Assembly: GCA_029976005.1 (NCBI GenBank) | Contig: JARKOQ010000234.1 | Coordinates: forward strand, 1-41,592 | Reading direction: 5' to 3' | From: Aggregatilineales bacterium | GTDB taxonomy: Bacteria; Chloroflexota; Anaerolineae; Aggregatilineales; Ch27 | Length of the DNA stretch: 41,592 nucleotides | Part shown: piece after piece, positions 17,178 through 25,645 of the stretch | How the letters are laid out: each line of letters opens with the position of its first letter | How positions within the stretch are numbered: position 1 is the stretch's first letter | Made by a program: the position numbers and the translations under genes | The notes under the pieces: model-generated | What the model saw: the letters and a program-made list of their open reading frames with translations, nothing else | The model's database searches: none | What the model was told of the DNA's origin: nothing

Positions 17178-18344
17178 TTACTGGGCGCTGGAGGTCGGCG
17201 GGATCATCGTCATCGGGTTGATCACCTGCGCGCCTTCCGGAGCCACGACCTCGACCGGCTGGCCGAATTCGCTCAGCGCGATCTCGAACGCCAGGGTCAT
17301 GCCGAACGAATCGGGCATCTCGCCCATCTCCGATTCGGGGATCATCCCTGCCAGGGCAGCGAAGTCCATGTCGAAGCTCATGTCCATTGCCGTCTGGCGA
17401 ACCAGATAGTCCTCCGTGCCGATCTTTTCGGTCACCGTCAGCTTCAGGCCCGCCATCAGGCTGGTCATGGCCTCCATCACGCCTTCCGGCATCTCTTCGG
17501 CGTCGACGCCCTGCATGGTCATGATCGACTGCATGTACTCCTGCATTGCCGTCTGGAAGCCCTCATTGCCGAACAGGGCCGCGTAATCGATCTCGGTCTG
17601 GAAGACGGCCACCGTCTGGCCATCGATCGTCTCATCAGCGCCGCGCGTGACGGTCACGAAATCGGCCGCCAGGGCCGCGTCCACCAGCCCGGTCATCACA
17701 TCGGAGGAGAACAGGGCCTGCATTTGCTCCATCTGCCCGGCCAAGTTCTCATCGTCAGGCATTTGCTTGAGCATGGACTCGTACATCCCCGCCAGATCGA
17801 TGCCGATCCAGGCGGGCATGTCGGCCCCCGAGGCCTCTGCCGGCACCAGGGAGGCCAGGTCGACATACGCCACCCCATCCAGCATGATCAGGTTGATCGG
17901 CAGCGCGGCAGGGACGCCCTCGCCCGCGACGAGTTCAGCGGGCAGGTTGACCGTCAGACTCGCCTGCCCGGATACGCTGCGCAGGCCCTCGATGAACAGC
18001 ACCGGGGCCTGGCTCATGATCTCGCCAAGCTGGGTCGGGTCCATCGACTGGAAGGCGCTCAGGTCAGGCATCTCCCCCGCGAAAGCGCCGCTGCCCTGCA
18101 CGTCGAACGCAACCTCGGAGACACCGGGCGCGAACGGCTCGCTGCTGGACAGGCCGAAGTTGAAGCTCATCTCGAAAGCGGCGGAATCCAGGGCCGCCAT
18201 CGCGGCCTGGGATTGGGTCAACAGATTGCAGTCTTCCTCGCTCAGATTGCCACAGTATACCTTCGGCCATTCCTGCGCCTGGGCGGTCAGCGGCAAACCA
18301 AACAGCAATAGGGCAACCAAAAGCATAACCATCCTGCGTACCAT
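17178..18344 (-). CDS. Secreted acidic, Met-rich protein (LppX/LolA-fold candidate)
   Basis: The 388-residue product starts with a clear signal peptide (residues 1-23, ending LTAQAQA-like at LPLTAQAQE). The mature protein is rich in Met, Glu and Asp and contains repeated amphipathic beta-like stretches: an N-terminal region with SAAFEMSFNFGL, a middle region with INLIMLDGVAYVDLASL, and TVAVFQTEIDYAALF further on. This alternation of strands with 'training' variables resembles LppX/LprG or LolA-type lipid-binding beta-barrels and DUF6612-like proteins, but the match is by general impression only. The two cysteines near the N-terminus of the mature part (VYCGN, EDCNLL) may form a disulfide. AAGGAG at 18353-18358 supports the start. 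It is a single gene with its own terminator. Confidence 0.8.
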   Translation of the reverse strand: MVRRMVMLLVALLLFGLPLTAQAQEWPKVYCGNLSEEDCNLLTQSQAAMAALDSAAFEMSFNFGLSSSEPFAPGVSEVAFDVQGSGAFAGEMPDLSAFQSMDPTQLGEIMSQAPVLFIEGLRSVSGQASLTVNLPAELVAGEGVPAALPINLIMLDGVAYVDLASLVPAEASGADMPAWIGIDLAGMYESMLKQMPDDENLAGQMEQMQALFSSDVMTGLVDAALAADFVTVTRGADETIDGQTVAVFQTEIDYAALFGNEGFQTAMQEYMQSIMTMQGVDAEEMPEGVMEAMTSLMAGLKLTVTEKIGTEDYLVRQTAMDMSFDMDFAALAGMIPESEMGEMPDSFGMTLAFEIALSEFGQPVEVVAPEGAQVINPMTMIPPTSSAQ

Positions 18345-18611
18345 TCCCTTTTCTCCTTGTAGGTATCCACTCCAGGAGAAACGCGGCCTCGCCCGCCACT
18401 CACGCGGAATCCGCCGCTCGTTTCCCGTTTCTAAGCATAGTCGTGATCTCCTCCCCGCGTGCCCCCAAAATGTGGGGGAGTGCTCCTACCGGGCTGCTGC
18501 CGGCCCATGCGTACGGAAATCCTAACAATTCGTGAGGACTTCCCCTTTCAAGGACTGCAACTTTTTTGTACACTGTGCAGCAAAGCATAACTACCGCGGA
18601 AAGGGCGCCTG
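18345..18611. other. Divergent intergenic region between the secreted protein and kinase-receiver genes
   Basis: This 267-base region must carry promoters for both divergent genes. For the rightward kinase gene, TTTCAA (18546-18551) and TACACT (18569-18574) are 17 bases apart, a weak but well-spaced match. A hairpin (CCCCCA 18462-18467 with TGGGGG 18473-18478) has no T-run and is of unknown role. No clear leftward promoter was found. Confidence 0.35.
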
Positions 18612-20150
18612 ATGAAGGTCGGGCACAAGCTACTGAATCGCTACATGATCGAACGGCTCATTGGCGAAGGAGCCACGGCCACGGTCTATCAGGCCCGCGA
18701 CCTCCGCCTGGGCCGGACGGTGGCCATCAAGGTCCTGCTCCCCTACGTCCAGGCGACCGCACGGGCCCGCTTCCTGCGAGAGGCGCGCAGCGCCGCCGCG
18801 CTCAACCATCCCAACATCATGGCGATCTACGACGAAGCCGAGGAGGACGAGCGCCACTTCCTGGTCGTGGAGTACGTGGACGGCCAGCCGTTGGCCAATT
18901 TCATCCCGTCCCCGCCGGAGACAGTGGCCGAACTGGGCAGCCAGTTGTGCAGCGCCCTGGATTACGCCCACCGGATGAACATCATCCACCGGGACATCAA
19001 ACCGGCCAACGTATACGTCACCCGCGAAGGGCTGATCAAGCTGATGGACTTCGGGCTGGCAATGGAACGGGACGCCAAGCACATTACCGCCCACGGCTCG
19101 ATCATTGGCACGCCGGCTTACCTTTCTCCGGAGCAGGCGCGCGGCAAGAAGCTCGACCACCGCACCGACATCTACAGCCTCGGCGTCGTGCTCTACGAAA
19201 TGTGCACCGGTCGCCTGCCTTTCGATTCGAACGACATCAGTGCTCTGCTGCTGCAAAAGGTCAGTCAGGACCCGATCCCGCCCCAGGAACTGCTGTCCAG
19301 CGTGCCGGACTGGCTCAACGAAGCCATCGTCAAGGCGATCCAGCGCGATCCCGAACAGCGCTTCCAGACAGCGATGGAGTTCGCCGTCGCCCTGGGCCAT
19401 ACCGGCTCGACCGGTCTGACCCTGGATACGCACCAGGCCGCCATTCTTCCCGACAGCCGGCTGACCGAGGAAGCCGCGCCGAGCTTCAGCCCGGAGCGGC
19501 CGATCACCGTCATCGTGGCCGACGACCACGCCATTCTGCGCACCAGCATCGCCTTCCTGCTCGACGATCAACCGGATATCACCGTGATCGCCGAAGCCGG
19601 AACCGGCGACGAGGCGCTGACGTACTGCCTGGAAAATCCGCCGGATGTCCTGCTTCTCGACCTCAACATGCCGGGCCGCACCGGTCTCGACGTCCTGCCC
19701 GAAATCCGGCACGTCCACCCGCAGACCCGCGTCCTCGTCCTGACGGGCCGGACCGAAGACGCTTTTATCATCCGCGCGCTTCAAGCCGGCGCGCACGGCT
19801 ACCTGCTCAAGACCAGCTCGCAGGAAGAGCTGCTCGAATCGGTGCGCAAGGTGGCCCAGGGCAACATGATCCTGGGCACCGGAGTCGCGGAGCGCGTCGT
19901 GACCGGACTGCTCTCGCCCCGGCGCGCCGAGCAACTCACCGAGGAAGAGCGCCAGGTCTTGCTGTGCATCGTCTCCGGCCACGAGACCAACGACGCGATC
20001 GCGGCCCAAACCGGCTACACCGAACAGCAGGTCGTCGATTACCTCAAAAGCGCGATCGATAAGCTGAATGCCAACAGCCGCCATCAGGCGGCGCTAATGG
20101 CCTTGCGCGCGGGCTGGATCACCGTGGACGAAGCCCACCAGCGCAATTGA
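18612..20150 (+). CDS. Hanks-type Ser/Thr kinase fused to a receiver domain and LuxR/NarL-type HTH
   Basis: This 512-residue protein joins two signalling systems in one chain. Residues 1-265 or so are a complete Ser/Thr kinase: Gly-rich loop IGEGATATVY, VAIK Lys K40, Glu E57, HRDIKPAN with D128 and N133, DFG at D146, and SPEQARGKK. After a short linker, residues 297-412 form a receiver with acidic D304-D305, phosphorylation site D350 (VLLLDLNMP), T378 and K400. Residues 440-500 form a NarL/LuxR-type HTH (LTEEERQVLLCIVSGHETNDAI...). There is no TM helix, so it acts in the cytoplasm. AAGGG at 18601-18605 supports the start. Known bacterial kinases usually carry PASTA, TPR or WD repeats; direct fusion to a DNA-binding response regulator is uncommon. 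Its cognate histidine kinase is not adjacent. Confidence 0.93.
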   Translation: MKVGHKLLNRYMIERLIGEGATATVYQARDLRLGRTVAIKVLLPYVQATARARFLREARSAAALNHPNIMAIYDEAEEDERHFLVVEYVDGQPLANFIPSPPETVAELGSQLCSALDYAHRMNIIHRDIKPANVYVTREGLIKLMDFGLAMERDAKHITAHGSIIGTPAYLSPEQARGKKLDHRTDIYSLGVVLYEMCTGRLPFDSNDISALLLQKVSQDPIPPQELLSSVPDWLNEAIVKAIQRDPEQRFQTAMEFAVALGHTGSTGLTLDTHQAAILPDSRLTEEAAPSFSPERPITVIVADDHAILRTSIAFLLDDQPDITVIAEAGTGDEALTYCLENPPDVLLLDLNMPGRTGLDVLPEIRHVHPQTRVLVLTGRTEDAFIIRALQAGAHGYLLKTSSQEELLESVRKVAQGNMILGTGVAERVVTGLLSPRRAEQLTEEERQVLLCIVSGHETNDAIAAQTGYTEQQVVDYLKSAIDKLNANSRHQAALMALRAGWITVDEAHQRN

Positions 20151-20192
20151 CCACGGTTTTGGGAGGGGTACCTCGGGGGGCGAAAAGCGGGG

Positions 20193-21179
20193 ATGGACAG
20201 CCAGGCAAACCGGCACAAGGACCTCAAGCTGGCCTGTCACACCTGGGGATTCAGCGATCTGCCCCTGGATGAAGCCATCCAGACGATCGCGCGGCTGGGC
20301 TTCAACTACGTCGACCTCGGCAGCGGCCCCCACCTGGACATCGACGATGCCGCCAGGAACCCGGTGGCCGAGGCGCGCGGTCTGCGCGTCCTGCTGGACT
20401 ACTTTCACCTGGAAGTGACCGACCTCTACCTGCTCCTGCCCGCCCTGGCCTCAGCAGACGAAGGCCGGCGGTTGTACGAGGTGCGCCAGTTCGAGCGCCT
20501 GCTGCCCTTCGTGCTGGAACTGGGTGCGCCGGGCGTCACCCTGTCGCCGGGCATCGAGACGCCGGAGATCAAGAACGCCCGCATCCCGCGTCTGGAACTG
20601 TACACCCGGCCAATCGATCTTGAGGATGAGGACGCCGAGGAAGAATCCGACCTGGAGCCGGGAATCTTCGACACCGAGCCGGACGAAGACTCCGAACCGC
20701 CGCCGCCCTCGCCCTTCGATTACGCCGTGGACTCGTTCCAGCGCATCCTCACCCTGATCGAGGATACCGACCTGCGTATGAGCTTCGAGCCGCACATTGA
20801 TTCGGTCGCGCCCACGCCAGAAAAAGCGCTCCAGATGCTGGAGGCCGTCCCCGGCCTGAGCCTGACCCTCGACTGGGCCCAGTTCGCGGCCCAGGGCGTC
20901 ATCACCCGCGAAATCGAGCCGTTGTTGCAGCACACCGCCCACGTCCAGGTCCGCCAGGCCAGCCGGGGACGCCTTCAGACGCCCTACCACGAAGGCGTGG
21001 TGGATTTGCGCCAGGTGGTTTACCTGCTCAACGAGTACGGTTACCGGGGGGCGATCAGCGTCGAGTACATGACCCGCTCGGACATGCACGAGACTCCCGT
21101 GCTGGATGTCATCCGCGAAACCGCCCTGGTGCGCGACGCCCTGCGTGACGCGCGCGACGAATTCCTGAGCGTCCCCTAG
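20193..21179 (+). CDS. Sugar phosphate isomerase/epimerase-like TIM-barrel protein with an acidic insertion
   Basis: The 328-residue protein fits the xylose isomerase-like/AP endonuclease 2 TIM-barrel family, which includes sugar epimerases, isomerases and dehydratases. Likely metal ligands follow the family order Glu-Asp-His-Glu: E199 (SFEPHIDS), D227 (LTLDWAQF), H250 (TAHVQV) and E291 (ISVEYM). The N-terminal barrel strand is LACHTWGFSDLPLDEAI. An unusual, very acidic segment of about 37 residues (141-177, with DLEDEDAEEE and DTEPDEDSEPP) interrupts the barrel and is probably a disordered surface loop. The gene starts 42 bases after the kinase-receiver gene in the same direction, so it may be its co-transcribed partner or target. 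A terminator-like hairpin follows. The substrate cannot be named. Confidence 0.85.
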   Translation: MDSQANRHKDLKLACHTWGFSDLPLDEAIQTIARLGFNYVDLGSGPHLDIDDAARNPVAEARGLRVLLDYFHLEVTDLYLLLPALASADEGRRLYEVRQFERLLPFVLELGAPGVTLSPGIETPEIKNARIPRLELYTRPIDLEDEDAEEESDLEPGIFDTEPDEDSEPPPPSPFDYAVDSFQRILTLIEDTDLRMSFEPHIDSVAPTPEKALQMLEAVPGLSLTLDWAQFAAQGVITREIEPLLQHTAHVQVRQASRGRLQTPYHEGVVDLRQVVYLLNEYGYRGAISVEYMTRSDMHETPVLDVIRETALVRDALRDARDEFLSVP

Positions 21180-21191
21180 CGCCTCCCCGCG

Positions 21192-21240
21192 CCAGAATCA
21201 GCCGGCGGCTCACACCCTGAGCCGCCGGTTTCGATTCTGG
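21192..21240 (+). terminator. Terminator-like extended hairpin after the TIM-barrel gene
   Basis: An inner 11-bp stem (CCGGCGGCTCA 21202-21212 with its complement 21218-21228) is enclosed by an outer 8-bp stem (CCAGAATC 21192-21199 with GATTCTGG 21233-21240). A TTT run follows the inner stem. It separates the TIM-barrel gene from the leader of the next gene. Confidence 0.7.
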
Positions 21241-21287
21241 TCCTGTCCGTTTTGTGTCCAAAAAATGACCACAGCCCGCTGAAATCT

Positions 21288-21357
21288 CCGCCCGGTCCGA
21301 TCCACGCTTGAGGTGTGGATTTGGGGTAAGCGCGCTTCCACAACCCCGACCGGGCGG
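21288..21357 (+). ncRNA. Candidate structured leader RNA (three-way junction) upstream of a small secreted peptide gene
   Basis: A 10-bp outer stem (CCGCCCGGTC 21288-21297 with GACCGGGCGG 21348-21357) encloses two inner hairpins. The first is ATCCAC 21300-21305 with GTGGAT 21315-21320. The second is GGGGT 21323-21327 with ACCCC 21343-21347, whose loop holds the palindrome AAGCGCGCTT. Together they leave only a few unpaired junction bases. It ends 60 bases before the ATG of the small peptide gene. No known riboswitch class was recognised. Pairing is by eye, with no energy calculation or covariation. Confidence 0.4.
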
Positions 21358-21417
21358 CCTCTCCATCACACCGCCTACGACTGCTCGCGAATCGCACTAG
21401 CACGGGAGAAGTTGTCG

Positions 21418-21621
21418 ATGAAGCGAATGATTCTTGTCCTCACCCTGGTGGCCGTCCTGGCCCTGGCGCTGTTCGGCGCGCCCTTGCTGTCGCCCGCCGC
21501 ACAGAGCGCCCGGCCGGCGGACGGTCAGGCCGCGCTCCTCGCCGATCCCGCCCCGCAGATCCTGGCCGGCGACGAGCCGATCTGCCCGCCCGGAGTTCCA
21601 CCGCCCTGCGGCGGCGGCTAA
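21418..21621 (+). CDS. Small secreted Pro/Cys-containing peptide of unknown function
   Basis: The 67-residue product begins MKRMILVLTL with a classic signal peptide (about residues 1-28, cleavage near AAQS-A). It leaves a mature peptide of about 38 residues ending in ICPPGVPPPCGGG. The two cysteines bracket a Pro-rich loop and could form a disulfide. The frame is open further upstream, but GGGAG at 21404-21408 and the signal peptide fix the start at 21418. A strong hairpin terminator follows and a candidate structured RNA precedes it, which suggests a small, separately expressed unit. I do not recognise the family. Being this small, it could be a spurious frame, but the signal peptide, ribosome site and terminator argue for a real gene. 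Confidence 0.6.
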   Translation: MKRMILVLTLVAVLALALFGAPLLSPAAQSARPADGQAALLADPAPQILAGDEPICPPGVPPPCGGG

Positions 21622-21645
21622 GCCCACAACTGCGATCAAAACGAG

Positions 21646-21672
21646 CGGAGCCTCCCAGCGGAGGCTCCGTTT
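21646..21672. terminator. Rho-independent terminator between the small peptide gene and the cytochrome oxidase operon
   Basis: A 9-bp stem (CGGAGCCTC 21646-21654 with GAGGCTCCG 21661-21669) closes a 6-base loop and is followed by TTT. It lies between convergent genes: it serves the small peptide gene directly and could also act on the leftward oxidase transcript. Confidence 0.8.
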
Positions 21673-21708
21673 CGTCGTACCTCATTGCACGTCCTGCCCA
21701 CCCCCCGC

Positions 21709-22032
21709 CTAGAACAATGAGCACACGCCATTGACCGAGGCCGAGCCATCCGCCCCAGGGGCGAGCGCGACCACCAGGGCCACCATGACCAGCGCCACGA
21801 ACGGCAGGGGCGTCAGGAAAATCGCAGTGAACCAGCCGCTGGCAAATCGCAGGTGCATGTAGTAGCCGGCGACCAGGACAATCTTCGCCATGGACAGTAG
21901 CACGAGCACCAGCGGCTTGTCCGTGGCCAGCGTCACCTCGATCAGGGTGATGGCCGCCAGCACGCCAAAGATCAGCAGGTAGTTCGGCTTGCGCTGCGCA
22001 TGTTCCGTGAGTTGGGATGTGTATTCGGTCAT
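21709..22032 (-). CDS. ctaF: Cytochrome c oxidase subunit IV (small membrane subunit)
   Basis: The 107-residue protein has three hydrophobic helices and fits the prokaryotic COX4/CtaF family. It carries the short N-terminal TEHAQRKPNYLLIFGVLAA and the family-like segment LVLLSMAKIVLVAGYYMHL, after which the last helices follow. Small subunit IV proteins stabilise the heme-copper oxidase core without binding cofactors. The frame is open back to 22092 inside ctaE, but ATG 22032 with GGAGGTGATCC directly upstream is the clear start, giving a start just downstream of the ctaE stop at 22052. It is the last gene of the ctaC-D-E-F operon. Confidence 0.88.
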   Translation of the reverse strand: MTEYTSQLTEHAQRKPNYLLIFGVLAAITLIEVTLATDKPLVLVLLSMAKIVLVAGYYMHLRFASGWFTAIFLTPLPFVALVMVALVVALAPGADGSASVNGVCSLF

Positions 22033-22051
22033 TGGATCACCTCCGCCCAGC

Positions 22052-22798
22052 CTACAGCAGGTACACGATCGTAAACAGGACGATCCAGACAATATCGACG
22101 AAGTGCCAGTACAGCCCGAAAATCTCGACGCCGGTCGCGCTGGCGGGGGTCATCCGGCCGCGCAGAGTCCGCGCCAACAGGAACACCATCCACACGATCC
22201 CGATCAGGACGTGCAGCCCGTGGAAGCCGGTCAGCGTGAAAAACGCCGAGCCGAACAGGGTGCCGGTGGTGATGCCGTGTCCGATCAGCTCGCCCCACTC
22301 CAGTAACTCGACGCCCAGGAACAATCCGCCCAGAATCATGGTGGCGATCAGCCAGTTACGGAAGGCTTTGAGCTTGTTCTGTTGCAACGCGGAAAGCGCC
22401 GAGACGGCCGAAAAGCTGCTTGTCAGCAGCAGAAAGGTGCCGATCGTCATCAGCGGCACGTTGAGCAGGTAGGCGACTTCCCCCGCCCGCTGCTTGTAAC
22501 CCAGGAAGGTAGCGATCAGCCCGGCGAAGAACATGATCTCCGAGGCCAGGAAGACCCACATCCCCAGCATCCGGCTGTGCACGCCCATCGACGTCCGGAT
22601 TTCGTCGATGACCGAAAAGTTGCTGGTCTTCCAGATACCCACCAGCAGGACGATCGCCCCCACCGGCAGCAGCAGTGGCAGCACAAAGCCAAAGGCCAGC
22701 ACCGTTACCCCCAGGGCAATGACGATCGGCCCCCAGCTTGGCGGCGGCAGGTGAATCTCGTCGTGGGCATGAGTCTGAACGTCGGGATGGCTACTCAT
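22052..22798 (-). CDS. ctaE: Cytochrome c oxidase subunit III
   Basis: The 248-residue subunit has seven hydrophobic helices and the COX3 signatures: [20 protein letters not shown] near residue 78 with the conserved Glu, [12 protein letters not shown] near 124, [17 protein letters not shown] near 186, and the C-terminal [13 protein letters not shown]. Subunit III supports proton uptake and the long-term stability of the oxidase core. The N-terminus is longer than in mitochondrial types and holds a His-rich polar start plus two TM segments that may correspond to a fused small subunit. It overlaps the ctaD stop by 8 bases, a sign of translational coupling, and is followed by the small subunit IV gene. 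Confidence 0.94.
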   Translation of the reverse strand: MSSHPDVQTHAHDEIHLPPPSWGPIVIALGVTVLAFGFVLPLLLPVGAIVLLVGIWKTSNFSVIDEIRTSMGVHSRMLGMWVFLASEIMFFAGLIATFLGYKQRAGEVAYLLNVPLMTIGTFLLLTSSFSAVSALSALQQNKLKAFRNWLIATMILGGLFLGVELLEWGELIGHGITTGTLFGSAFFTLTGFHGLHVLIGIVWMVFLLARTLRGRMTPASATGVEIFGLYWHFVDIVWIVLFTIVYLL

Positions 22799-24440
22799 GG
22801 GCTTCCTCCATCACCAGGCCCAGGCGGGCATCCCGCGCCGGACGCAGGCTGTGCACCACCGGGATCGCCTCGAAGTTGAATTCCGGCGGCGGCGAGGAGG
22901 TCATCCATTCCAGCGTATCCGCTTCCCAGGGATCGTCTCCGGCCGGCACGCGCCGGACCGCGCTGACCACCACGTTGATCAGGAAGATCAGCACCGAGGC
23001 CGCAATCAAAAAGGCGCCGACCGTGGCAAGCTGGTTGAGGAGCGTCCAGCCGCGGTCCGGGCTGTAGTCGTAGATGCGGCGCGGCATGCCCATCAGGCCC
23101 AGGATGTGCATCGGGAAGAAGGTCAGATTGAAACCCAGGAACATCACCCAGAAGTGTATTTTGCCAACGGTCTCGTTCAGCTTCCAGCCGGTCAGCTTGG
23201 GCCCCCAAAAGTACAGCCCGGCGAAGATCGCGAACACGCTGCCGCCGAACAGCACGTAGTGCAGGTGCGCCACGACCCAGTAGGTATCGTGCACCTGGGA
23301 GTCGATCGGCAGGATGGCCTGGAAGACGCCGCTGATCCCGCCCACCAGGAAGGTGCTTAGGAAGCCGATCACGAACCACAGCGGGGTATCCAGCTTGATC
23401 GAGCCGCCGATCATGGTGAAGATCCAGTTGAACATCTTCACCCCGGTCGGCACGGCGATCGCCATGGTGGACAGCACGAAAAAGGCCTGCGTGACCGGAG
23501 TCAGGCCGGTCGTGAACATATGGTGGGCCCAGGTCGTGAAGCCCATCGCCCCGATGGCAATCGACGACCAGACGATCGCCTTGTAGCCGAACAAGGGCTT
23601 GCGCGAGAACACCGGCAGGACTTCCGAGACCACGCCCATCGCCGGCAGCACCATGATATACACCGCCGGGTGGGAGTAGAACCAGAAGAGGTGCTGCCAG
23701 AGCACCGGGTCGCCACCCGACGCGACGGCGAAGAACTGGGTGCCCAGGATGCGATCCGCCAGCAGGAGCATCAGCGCGCCGCTGAGCATGGGCGTCGCCA
23801 CCAGCACCATGAAAGCCATCACCAGCACCGTCCAGGAGAAAACCGGGATGCGCCACAGGCCCATGCCCGGCGCGCGCATGTTCAGGATCGTGGTGATGAA
23901 GTTGACCGCACCCATCAGCGAGGCTGCCCCCAGCACCTGGAGGCCGACGATCCACATGTTCGTCCCGACGCCAGGGTTAAAGGTCGCATTGCTGAGGGGA
24001 GGATAGCCGGTCCAGCCGACGGCCGCCGCCCCCAGGGGCATCAGGAAGCTGCTGTACATGAACAGTCCGCCAAACAGGTAGAGCCAGTAGCTCAGCGCGT
24101 TGAGCTGTGGAAAAGCCATATCCCGCGCGCCAATTTGCAGCGGGACGAGATAGTTCGCGAAACCGGTCAGAATCGGGATGATGAACAGGAAGATCATCCC
24201 CGTGCCGTGCATGGAGAAGAACTGGTTATAGAGGTCGGGGGTGATCCCCAGCGTGTTGCCCGGCGCGGCCAGCTCCAGGCGCATCACCAGCGCCAGGAGG
24301 CCGCTCAGAATGAAGAAGCCGACTGCGGTGACGATGTACAGGATGCCGAGCTTCTTGTGGTCGACCGTGGTCAGCCAGGTCAGAATCCCCTGGCGGGCAG
24401 GTCGGGCCACGACGTCAGGCGTGGTCACGGAAGTCGCCAT
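22791..24440 (-). CDS. ctaD: Cytochrome c oxidase subunit I, A2-type heme-copper oxidase
   Basis: The 549-residue catalytic subunit reduces O2 to water at the heme a3-CuB centre while pumping protons. About twelve helices are visible. Heme and CuB ligands are in place: H78 (SMHGTGM), H257 and the cross-linking Y261 ([12 protein letters not shown]), H306-H307 (TTWAHHMFT), and His pair in [12 protein letters not shown]. The residues before H257 are Tyr-Ser (Y255-S256) and the Glu of the usual GHPEV motif is replaced by Ala. This is the hallmark of A2-type oxidases, in which a YS motif replaces the D-channel glutamate. The K-channel lysine in PTGVKMFNW is kept. It lies between ctaC and ctaE in the operon. 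Confidence 0.96.
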   Translation of the reverse strand: MATSVTTPDVVARPARQGILTWLTTVDHKKLGILYIVTAVGFFILSGLLALVMRLELAAPGNTLGITPDLYNQFFSMHGTGMIFLFIIPILTGFANYLVPLQIGARDMAFPQLNALSYWLYLFGGLFMYSSFLMPLGAAAVGWTGYPPLSNATFNPGVGTNMWIVGLQVLGAASLMGAVNFITTILNMRAPGMGLWRIPVFSWTVLVMAFMVLVATPMLSGALMLLLADRILGTQFFAVASGGDPVLWQHLFWFYSHPAVYIMVLPAMGVVSEVLPVFSRKPLFGYKAIVWSSIAIGAMGFTTWAHHMFTTGLTPVTQAFFVLSTMAIAVPTGVKMFNWIFTMIGGSIKLDTPLWFVIGFLSTFLVGGISGVFQAILPIDSQVHDTYWVVAHLHYVLFGGSVFAIFAGLYFWGPKLTGWKLNETVGKIHFWVMFLGFNLTFFPMHILGLMGMPRRIYDYSPDRGWTLLNQLATVGAFLIAASVLIFLINVVVSAVRRVPAGDDPWEADTLEWMTSSPPPEFNFEAIPVVHSLRPARDARLGLVMEEAHE

Positions 24441-24505
24441 GATTTACTCCCTTGCCAGAACACCATAAAAACAACACATCCACTTTTTGCTCAGACTGCG
24501 CGGCC

Positions 24506-25567
24506 CTACTGCTGGTTCAGGAAAGCGACGAGGTCGGCCAGGTCCTGCGGCGACAGTTGATCGCCGTAGGTCTGAGGCATGACGCAGGTGAAGCCGCTTA
24601 CGACAAAGTCACAGGGATGCAGGATCGACTCGCGCAGGTATTCGTCGGCGGTGTAGCCCTCGCGGCGCTCCGCCGCTCGCGCACCCAACCCCAGGAAGGA
24701 TGGCCCGACCACCTGGACATCTGCCAGGGCATGGCAGGCCACGCAGCCAATGTCCTGATACAGAACTGCACCGGCCGCAGGATCGCCGGTCAGCGCGGCC
24801 GCCTCGGCCTGCAAGTCGACCTCTGCCGCGGCCGCCACGGCGGCGGCTTCCTCCCCGTACCAGGCCGCGAATTCTGGCTCGGCCAAAACCTCCAGGTCGA
24901 TCAGCATGTTGTAATGCTCACGCCCGCAGTATTCCGCGCACTGGCCCACGTAGGTGCGCGGCTCGTCCACCTGGAACCACATCCGCTGCACCCGGCCGGG
25001 GATCGCGTCCACCTTGCCTGCCAGCTCCGGAATCCAGAAGCTATGCTGAACGTCAGCCGACGTAATCTCCAACACGACCGGCCGCCCGGCGGGCACACGG
25101 AACGTATCGGTGGTGCTGACCAGCCGCACGCCTGAGTCGGGATAAAAGAACTCCCAGTACCACGTGTGGCCCGTCACCTGGACGCTCAGCGGCTCGCTGT
25201 TGGCAGGCAGGCCGCGCGGCTGCTGGTAAAAACCGAGCGTGAAGAAGAACAGCACCAGTACCAGCACCGCCGAGCCAAGAGTCCAGCCCATCTCCAGCCG
25301 GTTGTTGCCATGCACCTGTTCTGGCATTTCATCGTTGGACCGGCGGCGGTAGCGGATGATGGCGAAAACAAGCAGGCCTTCGACCAGAAAAAAAACGAGG
25401 ATTGCCAGCAGTAGAACGATGCCGAACAATCCGTTGATATCCGTGGCATTGAGCGAACCGGATTGCGTCCCGCCCTGTGCCCAGGCGCGACCCGGAAATA
25501 ACAGCAGGAGCAGTGCCCCCACCCCGACCCACAAGGCCCACCGCTGCACCGTCCATCTGGATTTCAT
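24506..25567 (-). CDS. ctaC: Cytochrome c oxidase subunit II with fused cytochrome c domain (caa3 type)
   Basis: The 353-residue subunit receives electrons from soluble or membrane donors. A signal peptide (1-30, ending GRAWA) precedes two TM helices (about 45-72 and 94-113) and a cupredoxin domain with the CuA ligands H175, C210, C214, H218 and M221 (QCAEYCGREHYNM). A C-terminal cytochrome c follows, with heme motif C275-VA-C278-H279 and axial M330. Fusion of the cytochrome marks a caa3 oxidase. Two extra cysteines, C319 and C328, flank the axial-ligand loop and could form a disulfide. The frame opens earlier, but ATG 25567 has AGGACGGT upstream and gives the expected signal peptide. It is the first gene of the operon; a good promoter lies at 25646-25674. 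Confidence 0.95.
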   Translation of the reverse strand: MKSRWTVQRWALWVGVGALLLLLFPGRAWAQGGTQSGSLNATDINGLFGIVLLLAILVFFLVEGLLVFAIIRYRRRSNDEMPEQVHGNNRLEMGWTLGSAVLVLVLFFFTLGFYQQPRGLPANSEPLSVQVTGHTWYWEFFYPDSGVRLVSTTDTFRVPAGRPVVLEITSADVQHSFWIPELAGKVDAIPGRVQRMWFQVDEPRTYVGQCAEYCGREHYNMLIDLEVLAEPEFAAWYGEEAAAVAAAAEVDLQAEAAALTGDPAAGAVLYQDIGCVACHALADVQVVGPSFLGLGARAAERREGYTADEYLRESILHPCDFVVSGFTCVMPQTYGDQLSPQDLADLVAFLNQQ

Positions 25568-25645
25568 CGCTGACCGTCCTGAATTCAGCCGACGCCAACA
25601 CAAATTTAGATAAAAAGTGTCATAATTCACAAGAAAGTCTTGCCA

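Noticed and set aside
18462..18478. GC-rich hairpin as a terminator
   Set aside because: No T-run follows on either strand and no gene ends nearby, since the flanking genes are divergent.
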